The notes beneath the pieces were generated by a model. The model was not told the DNA's origin. It did not search any database and saw nothing but the letters and a program-made list of their open reading frames with translations. Shown here in pieces: positions 51,456 to 64,000 of a DNA stretch of 64,000 nucleotides (positions are counted from its first letter, which is position 1; every line of letters begins with the position of its first letter). Position numbers and translations under genes: made by a program. Location of the stretch: positions 89,778,716 to 89,842,715 of the forward strand of contig CM031857.1 in NCBI GenBank assembly GCA_018697195.1, written 5' to 3'. Source of the DNA: Certhia americana (lineage: Eukaryota; Chordata; Aves; Passeriformes; Certhiidae).

Positions 51456-51969
51456 AGTGCAGGGAGAGCAGCAGGAACAGAGACAGTGGCCAGGATGTGC
51501 TGCAGAGGTGCCTCACCCTACACACCCACAGCAACAGCACAGCCTAGTCTGTAAAAACACAAACTTGTCTCTAAAATTACAAATAATTGAAGACTTTATA
51601 AACTTTTCTCTCTCCCCCCTGCTAATACCACGTTTGCTTCTATAATGCATCCAAATGATCTTAATTTGTAATTTAGGAGAGACTTAATGACTGTAATTGT
51701 TAAGAAAATTTAATTTAAATGCTTACAGAGTCAGTGACCCAACATGCTCAATGAACTGCTAAGGTTGGGCAGAGAAGAATGTAATCTTAATGTACTGAAT
51801 TCCTTTCCTTCAGGCAAATACAGGACCTAATGTTCAAAGCTGCTTCTTAAATTGCACATACAACATCTGAGAAGACTTCTGCCTACGTGTAAGAAACATT
51901 ATATGCATGCACAAATACATAATTTAATTTAAACGTATCTATACATTATATTCACACTAAGAGAGCAAG
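51456..51969. other. Non-coding stretch
   Basis: No feature recognised apart from the pyrimidine tract, on the minus strand, that precedes the frame at 51057-51455. Confidence 0.4.
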
Positions 51970-52032
51970 CAAAAAAAAAAAAAAACAACCCAAAAAACCA
52001 AAAAAAACCCCAAAAAATTAAAAAAACCCCAA
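51970..52032. repeat. A-rich tract with interspersed C runs
   Basis: An A15 run (51971-51985) followed by alternating A and C blocks such as CCAAAAAAAACCCC. It looks like a degenerate poly-A/A5-8C2-4 microsatellite. Confidence 0.85.
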
Positions 52033-55000
52033 CACTGCAGGCAGTTTTCTGTACTCTTTCACATGAATAAAAATACTAAATACTGTACCGTAATATTTCT
52101 GATCTAGTCATTTAGAGCACCCTGTGAAATGTGAACTTTGGCTTCTGCATCTACCTCTGCAGCTTGTGATCTGCTGGTTTGATGGAGCATGTGCTTTCCT
52201 TTCAGCAGTGCTGTTAAGCTTAGTTATTGACTGGCATATTTTGAGATTCTTGATTCCTAGGAATATTTGGAACATTTCTCCTTTAAGTACAGTTACAAAT
52301 CGCTCCAAGTTCATTAATTTCCTTAAAATTTTAGGAATCTTCTCTGGTCTTGGGTTTTTTTTGGTCTTCCTGCACATTTTTTACCCTTTTTCTTTAGACT
52401 AAAGTAGGCATTTCTATCCCCTCTGGGGCTACACACTTCAAATCCTGTTCTCCAGGTGGGTAATAAGAATAAGAGCATTCTGGCACTGGAAGACTACACT
52501 CAGCAATTTCAACAACTTTGCCAGTGCTTGGGAAGACTAGAAAAAGAATAATTTGAATTCAGAGTGGGCGAGGGGTAGGCATGCCAAGCAGATAAGGAAA
52601 AAAACCTTGTGAGCAAACCTTGGAGTCCGAGGAGGAAGAGAAAAACTGGGACTGGGTGCTGGATAGCAAGACTGGGAATGGAAGTTGTGAAGCAAGATGA
52701 AAACTGAACAGGATTGTAGTGGAGGGGGCATGGAGGGCAAGACCTTGGGTGCAGGTCCTCACTGTGGTGAGAGGTGGTGGGGGACTAGGGAGGTGCATGG
52801 GCTTGGGAACTGGTGCAGAGGGCTATGCTGAAGAGTGCAATGAAGTAAGGCATTCAAATAATGACTGCAGACAATGTCTAAAGAGGAAGAACTAAGGTGG
52901 CACTGGGAACTGTAATGCGGGCCCAGCATTGGTAGAGTTCACAGCAGAATGGGTTTTGCTGTGTAGGTTTTATCTATATATTACCAGAAGGAAAAATGGT
53001 GTTACAAGACATAAAAAAGCCCCAGAAATCCTAGCTTATAATGTGAACAGTATGAACTGCCCTGAACATCTCTATTTTATCAGAGTTATACTGCAGTATA
53101 ACAAGCTGAAATGTAAATGGTCTGGATACAAGTAGCAATAATTAATTAATAATTTTCTCAGAAGTGCCTCATCCAAAAAGCATGAGCTGTATTCCCATTA
53201 AATGCACAAAGAAATCTACTCTTCATTAAAAAAGCTGCATTTTCCATAAAGCTCCATGTATTTCCCCCCAAAGCTCTAAATATCCTCCCTTGCCTCACAC
53301 CACAAATGCAGCAGACACAGCTATTCCAATGAAATTCATGAACCATCAGAGGATTGTCCAAGAAAGTGAATTTTGTGAAAGCAAGACTGATGTGACCACA
53401 TCTCAGTGGGGGCTGCCAAGGGCCTGGGTCAGGCTGTGTAGCCTTGAAGGTGCCCTGACATCTCGGGGCTGTGCCAGGCAGTCAAAAAGAAGATGGCAAA
53501 CACTACACTCAGGCAGTAAATCAGCTTCTGCAAGGTAAGGTTTTGACATACAAGTACAGCCACTTGGAGCTGTGAAGAGACTTTTGCCTGACAAATGCTT
53601 TAGACATGGCCTAAACACAAGGTATTTTTCTCAGTTTTCAGTACACTGACATCAGCTAGGCTTTTATCTTCACACAGGCAGAAAGGACAGCTAGCATCAC
53701 CCATGCTTCTTGATCTCTGGTCACTGATGGGTCAGTCTTCTTAGCCTCTGCAAATTCCTATCTGTTCTTATCATCTCTTAACCACTATTTCCACCACATT
53801 TTTTCCAGGTGAAATTACTGCAATCACCATGTCTTAATTTTTTTCCCTTACCACGCTAAAGGTATAGACTGGTAAATGCACATTTAGTCCCCCATTAAGT
53901 CCCTGATCCACATAGGCTGGTGATTAAAATTCTCTTGGGACCTCTCCCAGTGACCAAAACACCTGGGTCCTTTAGCCAGCACTCAATCAAACTGTGCAGC
54001 TCAATAACTCCACAGGAAAATAAACCAACCTAAATCCTAATGAGTCCAGAGTAATTTCAGACCCTGCTATGCCCCCTGCCTTCAGCTGCTATTTCATAGA
54101 GGAGCAGACCTCACACAAGTCTTGTGTCATTCCTGCCAGCCCCACTCAGAAGCCCCAGACACTGAGGACATGTCAGATGGCAGTCAGCCACCTATAGTTA
54201 GATAAGATAAACCCACAATCAGTCGCATTCTTTCCTTGCAAACTTGTGGTAAATTTAAAAATAGATAAATTTTATAGACCTGCAATTCCATGGTGAGTGC
54301 TGCAGGCGAAGTCTGAGCCATACATACAATATTATATCACTGTGACCCATCTTTATTTGTAAAGATGAAAACATTAGTCAGTGTGGACAGATTTCATACC
54401 TAAAGAAATGCAGTGGCTAAAAGTCAAGGTTCTATGAGTGCCCTGGTAATTTCCAGTACTTTAAATTGGCATTTCATTGTATGACATTAACTTCTTCTGT
54501 AAATATGCCAGTCTGTTGGTAGATAGGTTGCCCTTTTTCGCTTGGTGTGATTTATTTATTCACTCTCCAGAGCCTAATTACATCTTCACTTTTATATAAT
54601 AAGTTTGAACTCTTTCCCTGCAGACTTAACCTGCAAGATCTGGGGGCATAAAACTTAATCATCTTTGATAATTACATGATGGCACCCCTGAAAATTAAGT
54701 TAGAGCAGCTGCAAAATATGTGAAACAATGAGACTTATCTATATTATAGTCCTGATGAAATCTTGTAGAAACTTTACAATATGCTTTATTGACCTTCTCT
54801 AGGGTACTATAATGATACAACCCATGTCAGATCCACATCACCGTAATTGAATTTTAGAGAATTTCTGTGATGACTCAAAAATTGAATCTGCTCCCTGGTG
54901 TCTTTTCTTTCAATACAATCTAAATCCTTTTTCGTTCCTCCTTTTAATTATGAAGGTGGGGAGACTAGAGAAAGTGTTATCAGTCTTCCTTGGCCTGCAG

Positions 55001-55425
55001 CCTTTTGCTTATGCTAATGTTTTCCCATCAGAGACCAAATAGTGACTGCATTTTGTGCAGGATGGGCTCAGGAAGTTTTCTACTACTTTACATAAGGCAA
55101 GCAAGAGACTGCTACCAGCACACCCTTAATTGCAGCATTCAAGCCCTAGCACTGCTCTATATTATTCAATTGCCTGTCCCCAGTTGTACTCCACTGTGCC
55201 TTATGCAGCTCATTCCTGTGAAGAGAGGTGGATAGTCATCCTCCCTCTGCAATGCCAGGGAGGGCTGACTTCCATGGGGCTACCCTCTCCTGCCATGGCT
55301 GAGCCCAGGTGCATCTCTGTGAGTTAACTTCAGACATATCTACTGAACTTGGAATATATCGGAGGTTTTGGGACAGCCTGGAATACACCTTTAGTTTTGG
55401 CACATCTCTACTGACTTTGAGGAAG
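52033..55425. other. Non-coding stretch
   Basis: Scattered short frames on both strands with no domains. AT-rich between about 54200 and 54950. No repeat family or RNA gene recognised. Confidence 0.4.
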
Positions 55426-55569
55426 ATGATAGGGATGTTTGAACTTGGTGGTGTTCTGCAAGCAGTTGCTGCAGCTCCCTCTCTCTTCATCTCAATATAC
55501 TTGTTCATGTATTTTGTTAATAAATATAGACACAAAAAGATGAAGAGGGAGTACCGATACGGTTTTTAG
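55426..55569 (+). CDS. Possible membrane microprotein (47 residues), unverified
   Basis: From an ATG at 55426 with A at -3 the frame reads MIGMFELGGVLQAVAAAPSL, then FISIYLFMYFV, then a strongly basic tail NKYRHKKMKREYRYGF and a TAG. Layout: hydrophobic residues 8-34, long enough for one membrane span, followed by a basic stretch that would place the C terminus in the cytosol. The same frame is open back to 55309. No promoter, splice site or polyadenylation context singles it out; an AATAAA at about 55520 lies inside the frame. It may be the last exon of a larger membrane protein, a microprotein, or chance. No family recognised. Confidence 0.15.
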   Translation: MIGMFELGGVLQAVAAAPSLFISIYLFMYFVNKYRHKKMKREYRYGF

Positions 55570-58500
55570 AAAGCCAGCTTCAAGGACCCAGTTGACTAGA
55601 GTTCACTCCGAAAGGTGCAGCCAATCCACTTTCTCTCTCCAAACTAATAATGGCTTTCAGTAACAGTGAGTGACAGCACATGCAACAGTGAGTACATGGT
55701 ATTTCTCCTGCTGGGACATCAAATTAGATAGCTTTCTCTGGACAGTGACTGGAGATCCCATCTTCTCTCTTGTCCCCAGCTATGCTGGGTTTCTCCTTAC
55801 CTCTCTGCATTCAAGAAAACAGTCTAAGTGTATTTATAAAATGACTTTTCATGATAGGAAGAAGTTGCCTCAGTAGGATTCTTTAACCAGAGCAAATGTG
55901 TGTTACTCATTACCTGTCTCCTGTGCAGTGAAATCATTTGGAGGCACAAGTTCTCCCTCCTTCCCTCTGTGTGAAACCTTCAAGGGACAGCGCCACTGCC
56001 AGGGCTGTTCAAGACTCTCCACTAAAATCCATTTACTTCTGGTATAGAAGACATATCGACAGATCTATATAGAAAAAAACATAAGGAGAACAGTTGCTTA
56101 ATATGGTGGGATATTGAACTTTTACTTGCACTGTTGTGCCCTGATGCTGTTGTTTCAGAGTGCATTTTGTACCTGTCCATATCAGGTCCATACCCAGTGG
56201 CCTTGCAAATTCCCATATATGCTGAGGAGGTGTCAGGCTGCAAGTTAGTCTGCTCCCTTATCTCTCCTCTCTCATGTAGAGTGGCAAAACCATGTAATAA
56301 AACCTTTTAAACTGGATCTGGTTGAATTAATGTGCAACAATTCTTAAGTGAAACTAGAGTCCTCTCCGTCTTTCTGATTTTTCTTTTCTTCTGGAGTAGT
56401 CAAGACAAATAATGATACTAAAATCTGTCACTTTCTATAAATTTTCTACTTTATACAGAACCACAATAACAATGTTGGGAGATAAAAAAAGAATTTCTTT
56501 CTTTAAAACAATACCATTTTTTTGCTTTTTTGGGCACCTCTGATCCTCTGCAGGCCACTTTTCCTCAGACCACCTCTTCCCTTTTTTTGTTGTCAAAATG
56601 CAAACCAGAAGCTTTTATCACCTCTGTGTTTGAAGGAAAAGATCCCGTTTCTGAGAAAAAGAGCTATTTTTGCAGTTGAGCAAAGCATGGTTATGTCTAG
56701 ACTAGAGTGGGAAATGGCAGCTGGAGAAGAAAACCAGAAAGGGCATGGCAAGTTTATTTTCAAAAGCAATAAATACAGGCCAAAAAATGCACATGGTGTG
56801 TCATATAAACAATTTTAAAAGGAGACATGTTTTCACTTCATTCTCATCCTAAACAGTTTGTGATATTTGTAAGTATGCTACAGATCTATTTATTGTAACT
56901 ATTACCATATACACTATGTATATATACAATCTGTATGACTTCAGTAAATGTTCAGTACATTTGATGAAATCAGGCACTTGGAGTACCTGCTGGTGTTCCA
57001 CCACGAAAAACAAATTTTTACATATTCCAGAAATGAAGCAAATACCTTGTTCCATAAATACTTCAGTGAGTCTTACATTGTATATATTACATGGGAGTTT
57101 GCCCACAGGAGAACTGCCTTTGCCTCTGGTACTCTGACTTTACTCTGGTAAAATGACTGTTAAAAAACTTCAAATAAATAAATAAATCATTGATGAAGGT
57201 TGCATAATCAATCTTCAAACTAGAAATCAAATTAAATACTATTTCTAAACCAATTTATTCTGCAGTTCCATTGCAAGTAAGCCAGCACTGTAATCTATAT
57301 TCATTTTCTTGGCCTTTTATCCAAGACAAATCAAGAGAAGTTAATGTGTTAGATAATGGGCTTCAGTAGTTTGGCTTTTGGTTTTGGTTGGTTTGGTTTT
57401 AATTGATCTGTTGATACCTTCCAGAGGCTAAGGATTCTGGCAGTATAAAATATGCATTTTTCGCACTTTAGGTTTGCATCTTGTTAAGATGTAGACCTGA
57501 AAACTAAGTGGGCTTAGAAATGAAGAATCAGACAATAATATGTTCATGTGGCCTAAGACTTGTATTAATACAAAGAAATAGGACTACAGTGTTGAGTGTG
57601 TGGTTATGCATTGTGTAAATCAGTGACAAGTTCTATGGTACCCACACTCCTTGTAGGACTCTGCCCTTACATGTCATCACAGCACCCATAGGAAAGGCAG
57701 AAATGTGCAGCAGGATAAAGGGCAGGCTTTTAGTTGGACCAGCTGTCCAAAACACTGACCTAGGTGGTTCTGGGGGAGGAAAACCAGGTAAGGAAACCAG
57801 GGGAAAACAATGTGGATACTTACTGTGGATGCTGTGTCATTTCTCTGAGCCTCATCCCATGAGAAGTTGCCCTGTGGGCAAGGGCCAAACAAGCACAACA
57901 TGAGTGATACATCCCCTGCTGTTGTCAAGACACTTGCATGCTCAGAAGGGGAAATGGGAAGGTGAAGTGTGGCTGGTGCTCAGAGGGAACTTCTTCCCTC
58001 CCTCTTTGGGGCATTTCCAGTGGCCTTTTAGCTGTTACTTTTAACAAGAACACAGCATAATACTGTGGTACAGTAATATGTTTTTCCAGTTTCATAGATT
58101 ACATTTTGTGAAAACTGGTTCCATAGGTATGGAGGTGGGCTGAAACCGCTCTGCCAAATCCAATGCCCTGGGTGATGGGAAAGCTGATTCATGCTCTAGC
58201 TCTCATACTCATGATTCAGGACGTTGCTCATTAACCAAATGAAATAAAGAGCTGCACTGGGAGAAGGCAACAGTATTGTGTTATACCCTTCAGTAATGAA
58301 ATACCAATGAGCTTGGTGGCCAAGTAAACATCTCTGTGTTGCTAAACATATTCTAAGTAGGGAATATGAGGTATTCCAAAGTTCATTGATGGCACTCATG
58401 GATTGTCTGTGATATACTCTATTTCTGGGTCATGATTGAGTGCAGGATTTTGGCCCATACCACAGTTTCTCATGCTCCCTTCTCAGTATCTCTTTTGAGA

Positions 58501-61275
58501 AGAAAATGGGTTTACTGTCATTTGTTGAATTTCAGTGCAAGAGATGGCTGTGAAAACAAACAAGCCATATTCTTTAATAGTATTTAGGCTGGTTTTGTGA
58601 TGCTTGACTAAAATACTACCTAACATCCTATTTCTATAAATCATTAATAACTTGACTTCAGCAGATTCCATGCAGGATGAAAATAATTTCTAGGATTAGG
58701 CCCTGAAAGTACATTTTCTCCGGGTTAACATTTTAGGTTGATTTTGCTTAAATAAATATATGCATTACTTAGATTACTGCATTTTGGTCTAGCCTATGGA
58801 AACCACTCGTAATAATAATTTTGCCTTTCATAATGATTTTCTCCCAAGCACAGTTACTAAAAGGCAGATGAAGTATATTACAAGTCTCATTACATTTCCT
58901 GTAAAGCCAGCATTATATATCAGATATGGAGAGATAGAGTGCAATGTAATTTGCTGTGGATAGGCTCAGTAATAATTTGCTGGATCTGTCCCTCTCTCCA
59001 GAGAGTCCTGCCTGCACAGCAGCAGTCGAACACGATGGCTGCCACTCAGAAGTCCGTTCCTTCTGTGACTAGATTTTTTACCTTGCAATTCCTACTCTAA
59101 CAATTCTAGCTGGAAAGGCATTTCTTATGGATAACAAGATTTAATTAGATTTCTTCAATAAATACTTATTGTCTTCCATAATTCTAGTAGATCCAAGTCT
59201 GCTGAAACCATTAGTTTTTTTCAGAAAGAGGTTGGTGTATTTATTAATTTGCCATATATGAGCCTGTGAATGATAAAGTAAGAAATTAGACGCATAAATT
59301 CTACATTCTTCAGAGGATGTTGTGATTGTTCTTTTCTCGATGAACTTTAAGATTTTTGAATATCAAATGTGTACAAAAAAGAGGGTAGTAGGTTTTTAAA
59401 GAGAAAAATAGAGAAAATTCTAGATTCCCATAAAAGGCATGATTTTCACCAAGTTGATTTTTTTTAACTATATCAATAACTTTCAATAATAAAGCTTTTT
59501 TGTTACCTCATACAGCCATGGAATAGAAGATTTCTTTTAAATTAAATAATCTCCTTCAAAGGATGTTAATTTAGTCTCCTTTAGTAAATGAAATGCCCAG
59601 CTATGGGGAAAAGGTAGACCATAATTTGAATAGTAAAAAATGTATTAATGACACTAATTCTAGTTCAGGAGATACTAAAGTCAGAATGGATTACTGAAAG
59701 AAATAACTGTAGAGGAAAGAAGACTTATTGTAATTTAAATTATGAAAAATTCTTAATGTCACTAATTCTCTCGCAATCGTTTTTTGTGTAACAAGCCATT
59801 TGTCATTAGGATCATTTCAGTTAGCTGTGGTGATAAATGGGTGCTGATTAAATGAGTGGATAAAGCAAGATTTCTAGCACTGGGTGTAAGGACAGCACTA
59901 AAACCTGTATACATACATACATGTATGTTCCTTTTGAGTTTTGGGGCCAAAAAGGGTGTTCTTTTTCTTTCTTAGATATTAGTTCCCTGGACATGTGAAA
60001 GGCTTAAGTCTCCTGGCAAACACAGGTCTCTCATGCAAATTCAGACTCTTTTACCAAGCAGTGTACTCTGTAGATGCTGTATATCCACTGGAAGATATAT
60101 TTTCATATATAAGGAATAATCTAAGTACTGTCTCCCATTTAAGAGGAGAAGAAACATTAAATTATTTTCTATTGCTTGGCATATCAAGTGCATCAGACAT
60201 TTCTTTTTTTCTGTCTAAAAGCCATGAGTAGAGAGAGCTTTGCAATTTTTGGGTTTCAGCCCATGAAACCTGGGTGTGGATTACCTCAGCCTAAATCACA
60301 TCTCTGAAAGATGCAGGGCCAATTTCTCTCAAAATAAAATGGAGGAGACCTGCACAAGTTCATTTCCCTGAAGTCTGGCATCTGATGGAGTCCTCTGAGT
60401 CTGAAAGGAGAGGGGTTTGTCAAGGCTCAGCTACTAGGAGCATTGAGAGCTTTTTTGAACTACTCCAAGTTCTCAGGTTTATTGTTCATCAAAGAGCTCC
60501 ATGTCCTTCCTAGCCATGTCTCACAGCAAGAACTGTGAAAAAAGAAAGGGAGAATTACTGGAGACAGGTCTGTGATACATTGATAGCTGAAGAGGAGCTG
60601 ATGTTTTTCTGCTGCTTCTCTGCACCATCACTTCACCTAATATTATTCCCTTCTGGGTATCTGCTCATCACCTGTAAGGCATAAGGAGAAGTTCCTTTCT
60701 ATAATCTAAATGCCTAATTTGTCACCAGCTGTTTTCTACACACACTTTTCTTTGAGTGGCTGGGAGAGAGAGCACAGACAGGTGCTCTTGATGGTGCAAC
60801 ATCCTCGGGTAGGACATTAGCAGGTACATCCACATCAGCATTTTAACCCAGACCCAGACTGTAGTTTTGAAGTGGTGGTCTTGGTGATCCCCACTCACTG
60901 CAGTGTGGGATGTGTCACAGCAAAGCCACTGGGTGTGTGAATGGGGTTCCCTGAAAGAGATTGAACCAGGTGTGTCTCAGCTACACACCTAACATGCCCC
61001 ATTGTGGTCCTGGGGATCAGTCCTAAATTGTGTCATGTCAATGGCAGATTTCCAGTGGTTTTGTTCTACAAATCCATATTTATTGAGTCTGTTACTTGTT
61101 AAGGTAGACATAGCCTGTCCAGTTCACATACTGAGAGTTAAGGTAGTTTGTGATCTGCAGTCAGAAAGGTGTTATCCTGCTGGATGGTTTGGCAGGGAGG
61201 AGCAGAGTGTGACCCTCCTTCACAATACAGTGATCTACCTTGAAGCATTCATGGGATATCCTGTGACTGTGGGAA
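55570..61275. other. AT-rich non-coding stretch, possible conserved elements
   Basis: No genes recognised. Short simple repeats: AAAT steps at 57173-57187, TTTGG/TTGG steps at about 57370-57400, ATAC steps at about 59909-59920. The stretch at about 58580-59330 is AT-rich and repeat-free with many TAAT cores, the texture of an ancient conserved non-coding element; this needs an alignment to decide. Confidence 0.35.
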
Positions 61276-61772
61276 CTGGAAATCACAGAATCACAGCTGA
61301 GTGATTCTCAGTATTCTGAGTTGGAAATAACCCATGAGGATCATAGAGTCCAACATCTGGCTCTGCATAGCACCATTCCCAAGAATCACATCCTTTGCCA
61401 GAGACCATTGTCCAAATGCTCCTTGAACTCTGTCAGACTGGTGCTGTGGTCACTTCCCTGGGATGAAAAATCCTTTTCTAATATCCAACCCAAACCTCCT
61501 CTGACACAACTTCAGGTCATTCCCTCAGGTTCTGTCACTGGTCACCACAGAGAAGAGATCAGTGTCTTCTTCTCCTTTTCCTCTCATGAGGAAGTTGTAG
61601 ACTGCAGTGAGGTCTCTCCTCAGCCTCTTCTTCTCCAGGCTGAACAGACCAAGTGACCTCAGTCACTCCTCATACTACTTCCCATCAAGGTCTTCACCAT
61701 CTTCATTGCCCTCCTTTGGACTCTCTCTAATATCTTTAGTATCTTTTTTATACTGTGGTGACCAAAGCATTC
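61276..61772 (-). mobile_element. CR1 LINE, 5'-truncated 3' end, minus strand
   Basis: The plus strand begins with the reversed terminal octamers (AATCACAGAATCACAG), then GGATCATAGAGTCCAAC, a CCTTTGCCAGAGACCATTGT region, CCCTGGGATGAAAAATCC, CCTCAGCCTCTTCTTCTCCA, GGCTGAACAGACCAAGTGAC and finally CTTCATTGCCCTCCTTTGGA and a TACTGTGGTGACCAAAGC. That is an avian CR1 3' end read in reverse. It is of a subfamily distinct from the copy at 6.7-7.2 kb, because its internal text differs. Truncated at the 5' side, non-functional, moderately diverged. Confidence 0.92.
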
Positions 61773-64000
61773 TCAATTTCTCCTAATTTTTCCTCTGCTG
61801 CATTAAAGGTATCACAGTTGTTCTTTCCATGGCAGGAGAAATGGTGTTTTGATTGAAGCTTCTGTTCAAGTCAATGGCGACTGGATTCAGTGACCCTGCA
61901 GATCCCATCCAGTCCTGTTCTTCTCCACCTACACATGAATATATGTTAGAGAAGACCAGATGAAAACTATCTTTGAACACAAATCAAGTACTAATGTCAA
62001 TGCAGGGTGCTCAATTCCCAATTAATTCAATACTCTTTTTCACAAATTACTTTGTATGGTGGTCTTCAGCTATCTTTGAAAGCAGCCACTGCTGACATGA
62101 ATTCTGCTTTGCTGGCATTGTAAGGAAGCTGATCTTGAGACACAGTCAGAGTCCATTTCCCAAGTGCTTGGGGCATTAACAGGTTGGTAGCTGTGCAATT
62201 TCCATGAATTTTGTCTGAGAGTCTTAAAAAAATGTCCCTCCAACTCAAAGCTGCTGGGTTGGCACTCAAGGGAAAATGCCTGTCTTCAGCCTCATGATTC
62301 TCAGCAGCACCATATAATATATCAGAAGGAGACCTTTATTACCTAGAGAAGATACTTCTGGAATTTAACTCCTCTGACACAATGCTGCCTATAGCAAGTA
62401 GTGCGTGGTAGTATTATGAAATGGCTTTCCACCACACTTTTTGAAAGTGGAAAATAGAGTCCTGTCTCTATCAGATGTAATGACTTCATTTTTCTCTTCT
62501 TTAAAAAAGGTCTTATTTCTTCATCAAAGCACAGTTGTATTTTAATGCAACATGACAAAACATATTGGTGAATACTAAGTGATGATTTAATGCAACTAGA
62601 AACTAAGACCTTCTATAGTTAACCTGACTTTGTAGAATAGAAATTACAGTTCATTAGATGTCCCTCAAATCACTTTCAGCTATGAAGGTGTCAATCAGCT
62701 ACAGGATGTCCCTGTGGGCCCCTAGTGGTACCCAGCCATATTCTGAGACTCCCTGGAGGTGTCCAGCTGGCACAGAAGCCACCCGTCCCACCTAGTCTGT
62801 TCCTGAGTGAAGCCCTGCTTAGTCAGTCTGTCTCTGGCTTTGACACCACTTGATTTGGGGTATATCCAGCTAGGTAGGCTCAATCTTCCTTTGCAAACCT
62901 GTCTTGCAGGTTGGGGAATTGAAAATGGGCCATTTCCAACAACTTTCTTGTGATGGCAACCAAGGATAATTTTACATCTTTCAGTTCCTCCCACAACTTT
63001 TTCAGCATGCATGTGTGGGTCTGCCCCACAGATGTCGATCTGTGGTGATTTCTTTCAAAATTCTGGTTTTCATCCAATAGTTGCATCTTGCCTGTCCTGC
63101 ACTGGGGTACTCTCCATACTGACTACAAAACAACTCCTCCTATCTAGAGCAGACCATCCTGACTGTTTACTGGTGTGATAAACAGGTCTCTTCGATGTAG
63201 TGCAAAGGCAGAACATTGTTCCCTTCTCTCTATTTGTCTCTATTTCTGCTAGTGCAAACCCACTCTTGCTTTCTTAGTATTTCTCTAGGAAATCTGCCTT
63301 GAAAAATGCCATTGCATTTTCCTTTTATTCTCCACAGCCCTATGGATATCATGAACTTTCCAAATTCTACCATTTCATTATTTAACTGAGTATTAACACA
63401 AAAAACAAGATCAGACTAGGCCTTGAGAGGTGATTTACTCCATCACTCTGCCTGAGGCAGGATGATCTGTACTCATGTTGTTCCTGGCATAAATTTGTTT
63501 AACCTGTTCTTAAAGGAAACTTTTATCCTCCCCAGGACCTCATTCCTCACCATATGGGAGACTGCCAGCAGCCATATCACCCTAGCTGTATTTATCCCTG
63601 TAGTGTGCTGACAAATGTACCTAATTCCCCTGACAGCCCTGAAACCCAGGTTTACATAGCACACCTAAGACATTTAGCTTTGAGGAGTCAAATAAAAAAG
63701 CTGTTTCAGTCTCTCTGTGTGATGGTGGTTCCTTCTTATGCAAGGTTTTAAAATAACTCTCACTTCTCTTTTTGTACAGGGTGGTTTACCCCAAAACCTT
63801 ACTGTGTCTCCTTCAGTAACCATCAGACAGCTCTTACAAGCCTTCAAAAGTCTCATAGTTGTTTTTTAAGGCAGAATGCACTTGATTCTGATAAAGGAAA
63901 AAATACTAGGCTTCTGCTTGTACCAGCTGTTCACGAGGATACACAAACATGATGAGTGATAGACCACCTCCTTCACAGTAGGGAATTTATTCAAGTTGTT
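61773..64000. other. Non-coding stretch at the right edge
   Basis: No recognised gene or repeat. Minus frames at 62722-63086 have no domain that I know. Content is unique-looking up to the window end. Confidence 0.4.

Noticed and set aside
60495..60512. AGCTCCATGTCCTTCCT, identical to a stretch of reversed CR1
   Set aside because: Only 17 bases match and the flanks do not follow CR1; too short to call.
1..64000. CRISPR arrays, tRNA or rRNA genes, mitochondrial insertions, phage or bacterial operons
   Set aside because: None seen on reading both strands; the repeat content is that of a bird nuclear genome.

Overview
The window is vertebrate nuclear DNA, most probably from a songbird. The evidence is repeat content: two well-preserved 3' ends and one short scrap of CR1 LINEs, the dominant avian retrotransposon, plus long terminal repeats (LTRs) of kinds I recognise from passerine genomes. 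There is no bacterial-style gene organisation, no tRNA, rRNA or CRISPR array, and no open frame that I can assign to a known protein. Nearly all of the window reads as intergenic or intronic sequence.

Layout: 1-6.7 kb is single-copy-looking non-coding DNA with two GC-richer stretches (about 1.64-2.0 kb and 5.4-6.1 kb). A plus-strand CR1 copy lies at about 6.75-7.22 kb, followed by a T-rich pentanucleotide microsatellite at 7.46-7.53 kb. From 7.5 to 38 kb there is non-coding sequence broken only by homopolymer runs, small tandem duplications and a CR1 scrap at 25.37 kb. A possible minus-strand exon lies at 38.79-38.96 kb, 1.3 kb from a CpG island (about 40.23-40.92 kb). The island holds a 36-bp minisatellite interrupted by a 10-N assembly gap, and is the only clear promoter-like region.

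From 44.9 to 49.3 kb there is a cluster of three endogenous-retrovirus LTRs of different families: a 334-bp solo LTR with a perfect 6-bp target duplication, an ERVL-type LTR whose 5' end carries a strong G-quadruplex motif, and a ~1.3-kb LTR in the opposite orientation. No gag, pol or env frames were recognised next to them. The right part (49.3-64 kb) is AT-rich single-copy-looking DNA with an unrecognised, protein-like minus-strand frame at 51.06-51.46 kb, a possible 47-residue membrane microprotein at 55.4 kb, and a minus-strand CR1 end at 61.28-61.77 kb.

No genes here can be shown to work together. The most useful things to test are the CpG island (which gene, which direction, true size of the gap), the two exon-like frames at 38.8 and 51.1 kb, and the LTR cluster as a source of promoters and structured DNA. 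Repeat families were assigned by recall of consensus sequence, not by a search, so family names are kept general.
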